Assembly (NCBI GenBank): GCA_016841565.1
Contig: JAENYX010000005.1
Span: 1 to 64,000, forward strand
Source: Clostridium thermobutyricum
GTDB taxonomy: Bacteria > Bacillota > Clostridia > Ch29
Length of the DNA: 64,000 nucleotides
Direction of reading: 5' to 3'
Of this stretch, positions 34,167-44,099 are shown piece after piece; position 1 is the stretch's first letter; every line of letters begins with the position of its first letter. The notes beneath the pieces are model-generated. The model made no database searches. It was given only the letters and a program-made list of their open reading frames with translations, and was not told the origin of the DNA. A program made the position numbers and the translations under genes.

Positions 34167-35144
34167 TTACTTTAATGTTCTGTTGGTCCTCATAATATAC
34201 AGAAAAAACGGGCCGCCGAATATGGCAGTGATAATTCCAATGGGTATTTCGGCAGGTTGTATAAGGGTGCGGGACAGGATGTCGGCGAAAACAAGAAACG
34301 TTGCGCCTATGACTGCCGAGAAGGGTATTAGTATCCTGTTATCAGGCCCCACAAACATCCGGGTAATATGGGGTATCATAAGACCTACAAATCCCACAAT
34401 ACCGCTTACTGCAACGGCAGCGGCAGTGACGAGGGAGCCGCATATAAGTATTATTTTGGATACCCTGTCGGTATCCACTCCCAGATGCTGGGCCGTCTCC
34501 CTGCCCATTATTATGGCGTTGAGCTCATTGGAATAAAAGTACATAAGCAGTGCTCCCCCAAGAATCGCCGGGGTTGAGACCATAACCTCATTCCATGAAA
34601 TAGTGCTGAAACCGCCCATCATCCAGAAAACAATGCTTGAAAGCTTATGGTTGCTTATTAGCATGATAAAGGATATTATTGCCGAGATAAAAGTACTCAC
34701 TGCAATCCCAGAGAGAAGCAGGGTGGTACTTCCGGTTCCGGTCCCAAGCCTGGACAGCGATATTACAAGGTATATGGTTACCAGAGCCGCTCCGAAGGCA
34801 AGCAGCTGGGTGGCAATTATGCCCAGCCCAAGTACTATTGAAAGGGCTGCGCCCAGAGCTGCACCGGAGGATATCCCCAGTATGTACGGATCGGCCAGGG
34901 GGTTGCCCAGAAGACCCTGCAGGAAGGCGCCGCTGACCGAAAGGCCCATTCCTACTACGGCTGCCTGCAGTATTCTGGGGATTCTGATGCCCAGTAGTAT
35001 AATCCTGTAAGTTTCCTCCCCGCCGCCCCGGAGAATGGGCATAATTTCCCCCATGGGTATTTTTACGCTACCCACCGTCGAAGCTGTAATCAGCAGTAAG
35101 AACAATATTAAAATCAAGATTATAAGAGCTGCAAACCTTTTCAA
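34167..35144 (-). CDS. btuC: B12 ABC importer permease
   Basis: A 325-aa membrane protein of the FecCD/BtuC family, with about nine or ten helices. The GNPLADPYILGISSGAALGA and SGIVGFVGLMIPHITRMFVGPDNR motifs are diagnostic; the latter carries the ATPase docking loop. It starts at a TTG and lies 15 bases from the ATPase gene. Together with BtuD and BtuF it imports cobalamin or a precursor. Confidence 0.92.
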   Translation of the reverse strand: MKRFAALIILILILFLLLITASTVGSVKIPMGEIMPILRGGGEETYRIILLGIRIPRILQAAVVGMGLSVSGAFLQGLLGNPLADPYILGISSGAALGAALSIVLGLGIIATQLLAFGAALVTIYLVISLSRLGTGTGSTTLLLSGIAVSTFISAIISFIMLISNHKLSSIVFWMMGGFSTISWNEVMVSTPAILGGALLMYFYSNELNAIIMGRETAQHLGVDTDRVSKIILICGSLVTAAAVAVSGIVGFVGLMIPHITRMFVGPDNRILIPFSAVIGATFLVFADILSRTLIQPAEIPIGIITAIFGGPFFLYIMRTNRTLK

Positions 35145-35189
35145 GGCGAAAACCTACCTCCGACAAATACAGTTTTTATAGTACCCATT

Positions 35190-36128
35190 TCAATCCCGGA
35201 AGGCTTCAGGGTGTAAAAATTTCGCTATTTCCTCCAGTCCCAGTACTATTCTGTAGGAGGTGCGGCTTATTATGTTGTCACTACTGACAACGAATATTCT
35301 ATCATTTTTTACCGCCTCGGTGTCTTTGTAGCCGGTCATTTTATTCAGTGACTTTATATCTCCGGCATGGGGGGCGGCAATAATCACCTCGGGGTTCTTT
35401 TCAACAAGTTTTTCCATACTGTACTGTACCCAGCCTTCACCGTCACAGGCAACGTTAATGCCACCGGCTAGCGTAATAAGCTGGTCAATGAAGGTGCCGT
35501 TTCCGGCGGTATAGCTTCCGTTTAAATCCACAATATAAAACACCCTTGGCTTGGTATAAGAGGCAACCTTCTCCCGGATGGCTTCCATCCGGGTTTTCAT
35601 ATCCGATGTCAGCATGCTGCCTTCATGAGTTTTACCCGTTATTTCACCTATCATTTGTATGGAGCTGTAAATCTGATCTATGTCTCTGGCCTCCAGCACA
35701 AGAACCGGTATACCCAGCCTTTGTAGAGCTTCCATGTTATTTTGTCCCGAAAGAGTAGAAGCGAATATGATGTCGGGCTTTTGGGCGGCAATGGCTTCCA
35801 TATTGGGACCATGGAAATCTCCTACCTTTGCAATGTTTACAACCTCCCGGGGATAATCATCGAAATCGGTAACCCCTACTACACTATCTCCTGCTCCTAA
35901 AGCAAAAAGTATTTCGGTGATGCCGGGAGCAAGGGATACAATTCTCTGGGGCGGTTTTTCAACATTTACTTTCCTTCCTTCAAAATCGGTTACCAACATA
36001 GGGTAAGCTGAGTTATCCTGGGCATCCGGACTTTCTGCAGGCTGACTGACGGTATGCATGCAGGATGACAGCATGGCAACTGCCGTAAGAATGGTAAGCA
36101 GAAAAAGTGCTTTTTTTGAGATTTTCAT
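35190..36128 (-). CDS. btuF: Cobalamin-binding lipoprotein of the ABC importer
   Basis: A 312-aa substrate-binding protein. The lipobox is LSSC, with the Cys at about 23. The mature protein has the class III binding fold: RIVSLAPGITEILFALGAGDSVVGVTDFDDYP at the start of lobe 1, a single long linking helix, then lobe 2. The opening VSLAP...E and ...DYP words are those of BtuF-like proteins. It is the first gene after the cobalamin riboswitch, which supports the B12 assignment. Confidence 0.9.
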   Translation of the reverse strand: MKISKKALFLLTILTAVAMLSSCMHTVSQPAESPDAQDNSAYPMLVTDFEGRKVNVEKPPQRIVSLAPGITEILFALGAGDSVVGVTDFDDYPREVVNIAKVGDFHGPNMEAIAAQKPDIIFASTLSGQNNMEALQRLGIPVLVLEARDIDQIYSSIQMIGEITGKTHEGSMLTSDMKTRMEAIREKVASYTKPRVFYIVDLNGSYTAGNGTFIDQLITLAGGINVACDGEGWVQYSMEKLVEKNPEVIIAAPHAGDIKSLNKMTGYKDTEAVKNDRIFVVSSDNIISRTSYRIVLGLEEIAKFLHPEAFRD

Positions 36129-36214
36129 TTCTTCTCCCCTTTTCCGGGCATATTTCCCGGCCGCCCAAACCAGCTTCAGCCAGAAGGTATACCCCTATTA
36201 TTTTTGGGGAGGGA

Positions 36215-36242
36215 ATAAAAAAACCTGCTCCAAGGGGCAGGT
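36215..36242 (-). terminator. Riboswitch-linked terminator
   Basis: On the minus strand ACCTGC and GCAGGT pair around an 8-base loop and are followed by a run of T. It lies between the cobalamin aptamer and btuF, so it is the likely expression platform: B12 binding would favour this hairpin and stop transcription. Confidence 0.75.
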
Positions 36243-36291
36243 CCTGCGATAAGCGGTTTACCGCACCTTCCCTCCGAAGGCCAAGCATACA

Positions 36292-36440
36292 ATCTCAAGG
36301 CAGGTCTCCTGGCTCGCGTATCATCCTAACCCGGCCTTCCCGTTTCCGGTGGCGTTTCGGGGTCGTCTTCGCATACAGTAGCGGGGGCTGCAACGGACTT
36401 GCACCGTTTTCCCTTTTATCCCTTCCGGGACCTTGAGATA
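36292..36440 (-). promoter_or_regulatory. Cobalamin riboswitch
   Basis: Read on the minus strand, the element is closed by a stem of TATCTCAAGG with CCTTGAGAT. It contains GCAAGTCCGTTGCAG, GCCCCCGCTACTGT and the AGCCAGGAGACCTGCC B12 box, all in the right order for the AdoCbl aptamer. A terminator follows before btuF. It should shut off the importer when cellular B12 is high. Confidence 0.95.
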
Positions 36441-36549
36441 TACTATTTGGTTATTCTTAAATTTTATCACCAAAAAAATGGAGCGTCAAGGGCGGCAGAC
36501 AGATACAGCAGGAGTATCTTAACTGCCGGTGATATCAAAAGTATCGGAA

Positions 36550-37209
36550 TTATGCATTTAGGTCGGTTCTCTTGCCGCTTACTGCATATACCGCCCATTC
36601 GCACACATTGGTGGCATGGTCCCCAATCCGCTCCAGGAATCTTGAGACCATTAGAAACTGGGTTGCCTGGTTAATAGTCCTGGGGCTTTCCATCATATAG
36701 ACAAGCAGCTCCCTGAATATCTGCTTATACAGAGCATCAATCTCATCGTCTTTTTGGCTTATCCCTTTGGCAAGTTCCAGGTCCCCGTTGATATATACAT
36801 TGATGCAATCCTCCACCATTTCTCTTGCCAGCATAGCCATGCGGGGGATGTCTATAAGCGGTTTAATATATTCCTGGCCGTCCAGTCTTATGGTCACCTT
36901 TGAAATATCCACTGCATGATCGGCTATTCTCTCAAGGTCGGTGATTATCTTAAGTGTGGTGAATATCTTCCTTAGATCCCCGGCGAGAGGCTGTTGTGTG
37001 GCAATCAGCTTTATACATCTTTCCTCAATTTCAAATTCCATATCATCAATAAGGTCATCATTGGCAATGACTTTACGGGCAAGCTGGCTGTTATGCTCCA
37101 CAAGGGAACGGATTGAGTTGTCAATGGCTTCTTTGGACATACGTCCCATCTCCTGCAGCATATCGTTTAGCTGGTTCAATTCCTTGTCAAAATAGCTTCT
37201 GGGTACCAT
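36550..37209 (-). CDS. phoU: Phosphate transport regulator PhoU
   Basis: A 219-aa all-helical protein with two PhoU repeats (about 10-95 and 110-200). The metal-binding words are ITDLERIADHAVDIS and SRFLERIGDHATNVCEW. PhoU links the Pst transporter to the phosphate sensor kinase and damps phosphate uptake. I chose the ATG at 37209, seven bases after GGGAGG; a TTG six bases upstream is in frame. It is the last gene of the pst operon. Confidence 0.93.
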   Translation of the reverse strand: MVPRSYFDKELNQLNDMLQEMGRMSKEAIDNSIRSLVEHNSQLARKVIANDDLIDDMEFEIEERCIKLIATQQPLAGDLRKIFTTLKIITDLERIADHAVDISKVTIRLDGQEYIKPLIDIPRMAMLAREMVEDCINVYINGDLELAKGISQKDDEIDALYKQIFRELLVYMMESPRTINQATQFLMVSRFLERIGDHATNVCEWAVYAVSGKRTDLNA

Positions 37210-37223
37210 AATCAAACCTCCCT

Positions 37224-37976
37224 TTAACCGAATCTTCCGGTAATATAATCTTCAGTCCTTTTATCCCCCGGCCGGCAAAAAATTTCCTGGGTGGGGCCAT
37301 ATTCAACAATCTCCCCGTTGAGGAAGAATGCCGTATTATCGGATATCCTTCCGGCCTGCTGCATATTATGCGTAACAATTATGATGGTGTATTTTTCCTT
37401 CAGTTCTTTGACAAGCTCCTCAATCCTGACTGTTGATATGGGGTCAAGGGCAGAGGTGGGTTCGTCCATCAGCAGCACATCCGGCTCAACGGCAAGGGAT
37501 CTGGCTATACAAAGTCTCTGCTGCTGACCTCCCGATAGGCCCAGTGCATTATCTCTTATTCTATCCTTAACCTCGTCCCACAGGACGGCACCTCTCAGGC
37601 TCTTTTGGACTATTCCGTCCAGTTCTTTGCTGTTGATCTTTCGGTGGAGCCTGGGTCCATAGGCAATATTGTCATATACTGACATGGGGAAAGGATTGGG
37701 CTTTTGAAATACCATTCCTATCTTTTTCCTGAGTTCTATCACATCAAAATCTTTATATATGTTTTCTCCATTGAACAAAACCTCCCCCTCCACTTTGGTG
37801 TTCTCAATCAGGTCGTTCATTCTGTTGAGCACCCGGAGGAAGGTGGATTTTCCGCAGCCCGAAGGTCCGATCAGAGCGGTAACCCGTTTTGCGGGGATAT
37901 TAATGCTTATATTCTTTAAGGCCCTGACTTTACCGTAATAAAAATTTAGGTTGTTAACATTGATAACAGGCTTCAT
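37224..37976 (-). CDS. pstB: Phosphate ABC importer ATPase PstB
   Basis: About 250 aa. Walker A is GPSGCGKST, the signature LSGGQQQR, and Walker [14 protein letters not shown]. The [14 protein letters not shown] and [14 protein letters not shown] words are specific to PstB. The ATG at 37976 has AGGTG ahead of it; a GTG at 37985 is the alternative. It energises PstCA. Confidence 0.95.
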   Translation of the reverse strand: MKPVINVNNLNFYYGKVRALKNISINIPAKRVTALIGPSGCGKSTFLRVLNRMNDLIENTKVEGEVLFNGENIYKDFDVIELRKKIGMVFQKPNPFPMSVYDNIAYGPRLHRKINSKELDGIVQKSLRGAVLWDEVKDRIRDNALGLSGGQQQRLCIARSLAVEPDVLLMDEPTSALDPISTVRIEELVKELKEKYTIIIVTHNMQQAGRISDNTAFFLNGEIVEYGPTQEIFCRPGDKRTEDYITGRFG

Positions 37977-37985
37977 GGTGTTCAC

Positions 37986-38810
37986 CTACCTTTTTATTAG
38001 TTTTACAGATTTATTCGCCGCAAGGTTAATGACCAGCACAAGCAGTATAAGCACAGTGGCAGTTGCGAAGGCCTTATCATTTGATATGCCTTCCATTGTC
38101 AGTATATAAAGATGGACCGACATGGTCCTTCCGGAGTCTGATATGGAGGCAGGAGCTCTTAGTGAGCTGCCTGCAGTCAGTATTACAGCTGCAGTTTCTC
38201 CTACCGCCCTGCCTATGCCCAGTATTATCCCTTTTATTATGCCGGGTATGCTGTCGGGCAGTACAACCTTAACGATGGTCTGCCATCTGGTTGCCCCCAA
38301 AGCCATGCTCCCCTCACGGTAGGATACCGGAACGGCTTTTATTGCCTCTTCGGAAATCCTTATTATGGTGGGAAGTATCATACACGCAAGGGTAAGGCTG
38401 CCGGAGAGAACCGACCAGCCCATTCCCATGTATATTACAAAGAATACAAATCCGAACAGCCCGAATATTATTGAAGGTATTCCGGCAAGGATTTCAGTAC
38501 AGAATCTGATAAAGCTTATCAGTATACCTTCCTTTGAATACTCGACAAGGTATAGGGCTGCCCCTATACCCACAGGAGCGGCTATTGTCAGGGACATTGT
38601 TGTGACGTATATAGTTGAGATAATAAAGGGGAATATACCGCCGCCCCTGCCCATGCTTGCGGGGCTATGGGTGAGAAATACCGGGTTTATGTGTTTCAGT
38701 CCATTGGACATTATATAGAATATCAGCACCGCAAGTACAGCCAGCATACAAAAGGTCGCCGCCTTCAATGCCATAAAAGCTGCTTTTTGGACAAGGTTTC
38801 TGTCGGTCAT
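37986..38810 (-). CDS. pstA: Phosphate ABC importer permease PstA
   Basis: A 274-aa membrane protein with six helices and the binding-protein-dependent permease loop EEAIKAVPVSYREGSMALGATRWQT. Its ATG overlaps the pstC stop by four bases. Conserved ends such as GIFPFIISTIYVTTMSL identify PstA. Confidence 0.94.
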   Translation of the reverse strand: MTDRNLVQKAAFMALKAATFCMLAVLAVLIFYIMSNGLKHINPVFLTHSPASMGRGGGIFPFIISTIYVTTMSLTIAAPVGIGAALYLVEYSKEGILISFIRFCTEILAGIPSIIFGLFGFVFFVIYMGMGWSVLSGSLTLACMILPTIIRISEEAIKAVPVSYREGSMALGATRWQTIVKVVLPDSIPGIIKGIILGIGRAVGETAAVILTAGSSLRAPASISDSGRTMSVHLYILTMEGISNDKAFATATVLILLVLVINLAANKSVKLIKR

Positions 38811-39661
38811 TTTATATCGCCTACCTTTCGGGAGAAATACATGGCTGCAAGGTTGAGAAGCATAATGAATAAGAACAGTACAATCCCGGTGGCGAAGAGA
38901 GCTTCCCTGTGCTGGCCGGCAGCATATCCCATTTCTATGGCAATATTTCCGGTCAGGGTTCTTGCCGGGTCAAATACGCTCCGGGAAATCCTGGTTACAT
39001 TGCCGGTAACCATTATTACCGCCATGGTTTCCCCTACGGCTCTTCCCATGCCCAGTATCACCGATGTCACAATCCCCGAGCGGGCGGCGGGGACAATTAC
39101 CTTTGTAATGGTCTGCCAGTGGGACGCCCCAAGAGCCAGTGAGCCCGACTTGTAATCAACCGGTACACTTCGTATGGAGCTTTCGGATATGCTGACCACC
39201 GTAGGCAGTATCATTATTGCAAGTATTATCGAGCCGGCCAGAATGCTGAACCCATTTCCGGGGAAATATGTTCTTAAAAAAGGTACCACCACCGACAGAC
39301 CGAAAAAGCCGTAGACCACCGAAGGGATACCGGCCAGCAGCTCTATGCCCGGCCGTATAATCCTGCTTGCCTTCGGGCCGGCAATCTCGGCAAGGTATAC
39401 GGCGCAGGCCAGGCCAACGGGTACGCCCAAAGCTATGGCGCCGATTGTCACCTGTATTGAGCCTGCAATCATTCCAAGTATGCCAAAGCTTCCCGATAGG
39501 GGGGCCCATTCGACATTTCCGACAAATTCCATCAATCCCTTTTCCAAAATTATGGGCAGGCCTTCCCGGAATATAAAGAAGGTAATGGCCAGTACCGTCA
39601 ATACTGCCACCGCTGCAAATATCAATAATATTGTTTGTATACATTTCTCATATGACCTCAC
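38807..39661 (-). CDS. pstC: Phosphate ABC importer permease PstC
   Basis: A 284-aa membrane protein with six helices and the loop ESSIRSVPVDYKSGSLALGASHWQT. GELLAGIPSVVYGFFGLSVVVPFL-type words mark PstC (seen here as ELLAGIPSVVYGFFG). The start is a GTG behind AAGGGGG. It pairs with PstA to form the channel. Confidence 0.94.
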   Translation of the reverse strand: MRSYEKCIQTILLIFAAVAVLTVLAITFFIFREGLPIILEKGLMEFVGNVEWAPLSGSFGILGMIAGSIQVTIGAIALGVPVGLACAVYLAEIAGPKASRIIRPGIELLAGIPSVVYGFFGLSVVVPFLRTYFPGNGFSILAGSIILAIMILPTVVSISESSIRSVPVDYKSGSLALGASHWQTITKVIVPAARSGIVTSVILGMGRAVGETMAVIMVTGNVTRISRSVFDPARTLTGNIAIEMGYAAGQHREALFATGIVLFLFIMLLNLAAMYFSRKVGDIK

Positions 39662-39762
39662 CGGTAAACCCCCTTTTTATGTGTGTTTATCATCAGGCTG
39701 CCGGCCGGTGCGGCGGAGGGCGTCTCCCCATGCTACACCGGCCGGCAGCTGCTTAAGGGGGG

Positions 39763-40608
39763 CTATTTTACTTTTATAAACTCCTGTCCTACTATTTCCT
39801 GACCCTCCCGGCTGAAGATGAAATCCAGAAAAGCCTTAACTGCTCCCTGGGGAGCTTCTTTTGTAAGCATGATGAAAGGTCGTGCTATTTTGTAACTACC
39901 GTTTGAAACGTTGTCGGAGGTAGGCCGGATGCCGTCCACAATAAGCCCCTTTACATCAGGGGCCAAGGCTCCCATGGAGATGTACCCTATTGCATATGGG
40001 TCTGAGGATACCGTCTGTTTTACAGCTCCCGTTGAAGGCTGAATAATTGCGTTATCGGTTGGTCTGACATTACCCATTACAATTTCTTCAAAGGCTCCTC
40101 TGGTACCCGAGCCTTCCTCCCTGTTTACAACAGTAATACCGGCATCATCTCCGCCAAGTTCCTTCCAGTTGCTTATTTGTCCGGTAAACACCTTTTGTAC
40201 CTGCTCTATGGTTATTTCGCCAACTTTGTTGGCAGGGTTGACTACAACCGCAATACCGTCTCTGGCAATAACATGCTGATGAAGATTGTAGGGTTTTTCG
40301 CTGTCCTTAAGCTCCCTTGAAGAATTTCCTATATCGGCTACTCCATCGTTGGCCGATTGGACTCCTACCGAAGATCCCCCACCCTGGATGTCTATCCTGA
40401 CAGCGGGGTATTTTGCCGTAAATGCTGCGGCCAGTTCTTCGGCAAGGGGCTGTACAGAAGTGGAGCCTGCAATGGTTATGTTGCCCGAAAGGTTTTCCTG
40501 GTTGGGCTGGCGGGCTGTATCTTGTTCATCTTGAGCTGTATTTTGGCATCCGCTAAGTACAAGGGCCAGCATCAAAACCGTTATTCCCAAAATAATAGCT
40601 TTTCTCAT
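39763..40608 (-). CDS. pstS: Phosphate-binding lipoprotein PstS
   Basis: A 281-aa lipoprotein. The lipobox is LSGC, with the Cys at 21. The binding fold carries IAGSTSVQPLAEELA (phosphate P-loop) and GGGSSVGVQSANDGVADIGNSSR, then NREEGSGTRGAFEEIV and the SDPYAIGYIS segment, all ligand loops of PstS. It is the first gene of the pst operon, directly behind a four-hexamer Pho box, and delivers phosphate to PstCA. Confidence 0.95.
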   Translation of the reverse strand: MRKAIILGITVLMLALVLSGCQNTAQDEQDTARQPNQENLSGNITIAGSTSVQPLAEELAAAFTAKYPAVRIDIQGGGSSVGVQSANDGVADIGNSSRELKDSEKPYNLHQHVIARDGIAVVVNPANKVGEITIEQVQKVFTGQISNWKELGGDDAGITVVNREEGSGTRGAFEEIVMGNVRPTDNAIIQPSTGAVKQTVSSDPYAIGYISMGALAPDVKGLIVDGIRPTSDNVSNGSYKIARPFIMLTKEAPQGAVKAFLDFIFSREGQEIVGQEFIKVK

Positions 40609-40665
40609 CCGATTAATCCTCCCTGAAACAATATTTTTGTTGCTGTAATAAACATACCAGCCCCA

Positions 40666-40704
40666 TGTTAAGTGACAATAAACGGAAGGTTAAAACTATG
40701 TAAA
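40666..40704 (-). promoter_or_regulatory. Pho box upstream of pstS
   Basis: On the minus strand four hexamers of the Bacillus PhoP type (TTTACA, TTAACC, TTTATT, TTAACA) follow each other with exactly five bases between each pair. A TATGTT (plus 40651-40656) nine bases beyond the last hexamer can serve as the -10 region. Phosphorylated PhoB/PhoP bound here would switch on pst under phosphate limitation. Confidence 0.8.
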
Positions 40705-40729
40705 AAAAAAGAGGAGAGATTATTCTCCT
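40703..40729 (-). terminator. Terminator at the end of phoB
   Basis: On the minus strand GGAGA-ATAATC-TCTCC is followed by a run of nine T. The hairpin overlaps the phoB stop codon and the T-run abuts the first hexamer of the Pho box. It separates phoB from pst transcription. Confidence 0.7.
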
Positions 40730-41427
40730 TTGTAATTAAAGCTATAGCCTATGCCTCTGGCCGTTTGAATATATTTTGGGTTACTGTCGTCATCCTCTAT
40801 CTTTTTTCTCAGGTGCCGCACATGAACATCAACCGTTCTGGTCTCGCCGTAATAGTCGTATCCCCAAACGTTATCCATCAGATAATTCCTGGTGAGGATT
40901 CTGCCCCGGTTGAGTATCATAATCTTCAGCAATTCATATTCCTTGCTGGTGAGGTCAATCTCCCTTTTGCCCTTGTAAACCCTGAAGGCGGCAGTATCTA
41001 TAGTAAGGTCTCCCACATTGATTACATCGGGCTGGTCGGTGGCATGGGACGATCGTCTCAGGATGGCTCTTACCCGGGCTATCAGCTCATGTATACCGAA
41101 GGGCTTTGTAAGATAGTCATCGGCTCCGGTCTCCAGACCCACTACCTTATCAATTTCTTCTCCCTTGGCGGTAAGCATGAGTATGGGGAGGTTAGCCGAC
41201 GGGCTTTCTCTCCTTATCTTCTTACATATTTCCAGCCCATCCATGCCCGGCAGCAGAATATCCAGTATCAGCAGGTCGGGAAGCTGCTTTTCTATTACCT
41301 GCAGTCCATCCTCCCCCGACTCACATACAATCACTCTATAGCCTTCCTTCTCCAGGTTGTACTTGATAAGCTCGAGTATATGCGCCTCATCGTCTATTAC
41401 CAAAATCAGTTCTCTGCTCAACCCCAT
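40720..41427 (-). CDS. phoB: OmpR-family response regulator of phosphate control (PhoB/PhoP)
   Basis: A 235-aa regulator. The receiver domain has DD at 12-13, the phosphorylated Asp at 56 (LLILDILLPGMDG) and Lys in LTKPFG. The C-terminal winged helix (about 135-233) ends with TRTVDVHVRHLRKKIEDD and QTARGIGYSF, as in PhoB. It lies directly upstream of pst with AAGGAGG before its ATG. The usual partner kinase PhoR is not next to it and not in the window. Confidence 0.88.
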   Translation of the reverse strand: MGLSRELILVIDDEAHILELIKYNLEKEGYRVIVCESGEDGLQVIEKQLPDLLILDILLPGMDGLEICKKIRRESPSANLPILMLTAKGEEIDKVVGLETGADDYLTKPFGIHELIARVRAILRRSSHATDQPDVINVGDLTIDTAAFRVYKGKREIDLTSKEYELLKIMILNRGRILTRNYLMDNVWGYDYYGETRTVDVHVRHLRKKIEDDDSNPKYIQTARGIGYSFNYKGE

Positions 41428-41794
41428 TCCTCCTTAGTCGCACTGCTTTATGGGTACATTTAGTGCAGGTAAATTTACCATACTGAATTTCTTTCCATGG
41501 ACAGGCAGGGGAACACAATCTTTGTATCATAGTATTAGCATTATCAATGCTTCAATGCAAAGTACTATCGTATCGTAGTTTGCTGTTATAAAAAATTATA
41601 TTATAGAATGCCGGGCTTTGCCAGTTTTTAAAAAACATAAGGATTAGATGTGAAAAAGTGCCGGTTGGGGGGGATTCGGCACTTAAACACTTTAATCAGA
41701 ATAAATCTTAAAGAAAACAGCAAATTATTCCAATATAAATAAAGGAGTTCTGCGAAATATGTAGAATTTTACATAATAAATATATGGTTTTGTA
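41428..41794. other. Divergent gap between phoB and the riboswitch
   Basis: About 370 AT-rich bases. It must contain the phoB promoter on one strand and the promoter of the riboswitch leader on the other. I see no clear consensus promoter or gene. Confidence 0.4.
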
Positions 41795-41880
41795 TCCATA
41801 TATGGGCAAACTTGTTGAAAGACAGGGACGCAAAGCTACGGGTCTAAAGTATGACGCTATGATCGCCGGGCTGCATGAAC
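41795..41880 (+). promoter_or_regulatory. c-di-GMP-I (GEMM) riboswitch
   Basis: The element holds GGGCAAAC, then GGGACGCAAAGCTACGGGTC, then ATGATCGCCGGGCTGC, in the order and spacing of the GEMM-I aptamer, with a GAAA-type tetraloop region (TTGAAAGA) between the first two. A terminator hairpin follows before the chemoreceptor gene. The second messenger would thus set how much receptor is made. Confidence 0.93.
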
Positions 41881-41895
41881 ACTGATGCATTGTTC

Positions 41896-41934
41896 CTGTT
41901 TCTGTCTGGATAGTAATGACAGAGACAGTTTTTT
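41896..41934 (+). terminator. Riboswitch-controlled terminator
   Basis: CTGTTTCTGTC (41896-41906) pairs with GACAGAGACAG (41918-41928), one wobble pair, followed by six T. It lies 16 bases after the aptamer and 140 bases before the coding start, so it is the expression platform. Confidence 0.85.
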
Positions 41935-42073
41935 ATGCAAAAGAATTTCATTACATGATCTGGATGGCAAGAATAAGCGCCACAAGGCTAATATGAATTA
42001 TGCCGAGGGAGCACTGTCAAACGCAGAGGAGCAGAAATCCAATAACATTTTCTTAGTATAAGGAGGAATATAT

Positions 42074-44044
42074 ATGAAAAGCTTGAAGTCCAAAATACTG
42101 ATTCCTGTACTGATTTTAGTCATACTAGGTATCGGGGCGGTAGGTGTCACCGGATATTTGATAGCAAGCAATGCGCTGTCGGAATATATTGAAGAAACCG
42201 CCCATATGAAGGCGGAGAAGATAATAGCGGCCACAGAGGGGAAACTTGATGCATGGAAGGCCCAGATTGAGCTCCTGGCTGCCACCGATGCGGCTGCCGG
42301 CGTGGATGCTAACAGCTTTCTGCTCTATCTTCAAGAGAGGAAGCATATGCTGGGTGATTATGAAATGGTTTTTATGGCCGACGGCTACGGAGAATTCCGC
42401 AGTAATAACAGTACATACGGTTACATTGGCGACATGGAGTACTACTCCAGGGCTATGGCTGGGGAGACGGTAATATCCGAGCCCGCGGTATCCAGGGTTA
42501 CCGGAATACCGGTAATTGTAGCGTCAGCACCGATCAGAGATGACCAGGGAACAGTGGTGGGTGTTGTGGCCGGGGAAATTGGACTCAATAAGATTACCGG
42601 TATGATAAATGAAGAAAAACTGGGGGAGAGCGGTTACGCAATTATGCTTGACAAGAAGGGAACGTATATGGCCCACCCCGATCAAAGCATAGTTATGAAA
42701 AAGTCCAGCATGTTGGAAAACGAGAATACCGCCCTTGCAGAAACAGCAGCAAAAATGGTGGCTGGTGAAGAAGGAGTAGAGCACTTAAATCTGGACGGCC
42801 AGGAAAGCATAATGGTATTTCAACCCGTCCCGTCCACCGGCTGGTCGGTGGCCATGACAACGGTGGAGAGCGAGGTAATGGGCAGTCTAAACCTTTTAAG
42901 GACGTCAGCCCTTGGAACCGGGGCGGTGGTATTGGTGCTAATGTGCATAGTGATAAATATCCTGGTAGGAAGGTCGGTTAAACCCATACTCAACATGGTA
43001 GGCATCACCAAGGAGGTAGCAGGCGGCAACCTGAGAGTCAGGGTGAATGCAAAAAGCAATGACGAGGTTGGTGTACTGGCCGACAACTTCAACAACATGA
43101 TAGAAAACATGAGGACGCTTCTGGCAGAGACCCGTGAGATGGGCACGACGGTGGCGGGAGCATCCCAGGAGATGATGGCATCGTCCCAGGAGGCCAGCAA
43201 GGTAACCGAGCAGGTGGCAAACACCGTATCCGAGTTGGCAAAGGGAGCCTCCGAGCAGGCCGAAGAAACACAGAAGGTAAGCGATATGGTAAACCAGGCC
43301 GTAACCGCCACCGGCCAGCTCTCAACAAGTATAGAATACTCCGATGAACTGACGGGTAAGGTAAAGGGTACCGTAGAGCAGGGAGTGAAGACAGTAGAGT
43401 ATCAAAAGACAAAGATGGACGAGAACAAAAGGGCGGCACAAAACGTAGGAACCGAGATATTTGACCTTGCAAAGCGGTCGGAAAAGATAGGCCAGATAGT
43501 AGACGTAATAGACGATATAGCCGACCAGACCAACCTATTGGCGTTAAACGCAGCCATCGAGGCAGCGCGTGCCGGCGAGCAGGGCAGGGGCTTTGCGGTG
43601 GTGGCCGAAGAAGTAAGGAAGCTTGCCGAGGATTCTATGAACGCGACGGGAGAGATAGGAAACCTGATAAAGGAAATACAGGCCGGTATACAAAGGTCTG
43701 TAGAGGAGGTAAAATCCACCGAAGTCATAGTGGGAGAACAGGAAAAAGCAGTTATGCAGACCACCGAAGCATTCCGGGATATCCTTGACGCAAGCACCGA
43801 ACTGGCCGACAGGATGAAAGAAGTAGCCGAAGCGGCAAGGCTGCTTAACAGCAACTCGGTCTCCATAGGCGAGACCACAAACAATATGGCAAGTATAATA
43901 GAAGAGAGTGCGGCGGGTACCGAGGAAGTGGCTGCTGCCACAGAGGAGCAGACGGCCGCAATACAGCAGATAGCGTCTTCCTCCCAGCATCTGGCCGAGC
44001 TTGCCAACAAGCTGCAAAGCACAATCGAGAGGTTTGCAATATAG
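42074..44044 (+). CDS. Methyl-accepting chemotaxis protein with Cache sensor (1)
   Basis: A 656-aa receptor. Membrane helix 1 lies at about 8-30. A double-Cache outer domain spans about 35-275 ([20 protein letters not shown] and [21 protein letters not shown]). Helix 2 is at about 278-300, HAMP at 300-352, and the signalling domain runs to the end, with the tip [40 protein letters not shown]. It passes ligand signals to CheA and CheW. Behind the c-di-GMP riboswitch and AAGGAGG. From about base 42863 on it is nearly identical to the next receptor gene. Confidence 0.95.
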   Translation: MKSLKSKILIPVLILVILGIGAVGVTGYLIASNALSEYIEETAHMKAEKIIAATEGKLDAWKAQIELLAATDAAAGVDANSFLLYLQERKHMLGDYEMVFMADGYGEFRSNNSTYGYIGDMEYYSRAMAGETVISEPAVSRVTGIPVIVASAPIRDDQGTVVGVVAGEIGLNKITGMINEEKLGESGYAIMLDKKGTYMAHPDQSIVMKKSSMLENENTALAETAAKMVAGEEGVEHLNLDGQESIMVFQPVPSTGWSVAMTTVESEVMGSLNLLRTSALGTGAVVLVLMCIVINILVGRSVKPILNMVGITKEVAGGNLRVRVNAKSNDEVGVLADNFNNMIENMRTLLAETREMGTTVAGASQEMMASSQEASKVTEQVANTVSELAKGASEQAEETQKVSDMVNQAVTATGQLSTSIEYSDELTGKVKGTVEQGVKTVEYQKTKMDENKRAAQNVGTEIFDLAKRSEKIGQIVDVIDDIADQTNLLALNAAIEAARAGEQGRGFAVVAEEVRKLAEDSMNATGEIGNLIKEIQAGIQRSVEEVKSTEVIVGEQEKAVMQTTEAFRDILDASTELADRMKEVAEAARLLNSNSVSIGETTNNMASIIEESAAGTEEVAAATEEQTAAIQQIASSSQHLAELANKLQSTIERFAI

Positions 44045-44064
44045 GACAGAGGTTAATATATAGT

Positions 44065-44099
44065 CAATAAAAAATGCCCATGCAGGGCATTTTTTATTG
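44065..44099 (+). terminator. Terminator after chemoreceptor 1
   Basis: CAATAAAAAATGCCC and GGGCATTTTTTATTG pair perfectly around a 5-base loop; the stem supplies the T-run. The copy after chemoreceptor 2 differs by one loop base. Confidence 0.9.

Noticed and set aside
33363..36128. Importer considered as an iron-siderophore system (fecBCD/fhu-like)
   Set aside because: The families overlap, but the cobalamin riboswitch directly upstream makes B12 the better call.
39345..39779. Plus-strand open frame antisense to pstC
   Set aside because: Composition follows the reverse of membrane-helix codons, with no ribosome site and no family resemblance.
43402..44022. Long open frame on the minus strand inside the chemoreceptor gene, repeated at 45747-46367
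   Set aside because: It is the reverse of conserved signalling-domain codons, has no ribosome site, and appears twice only because the receptors are near-identical.
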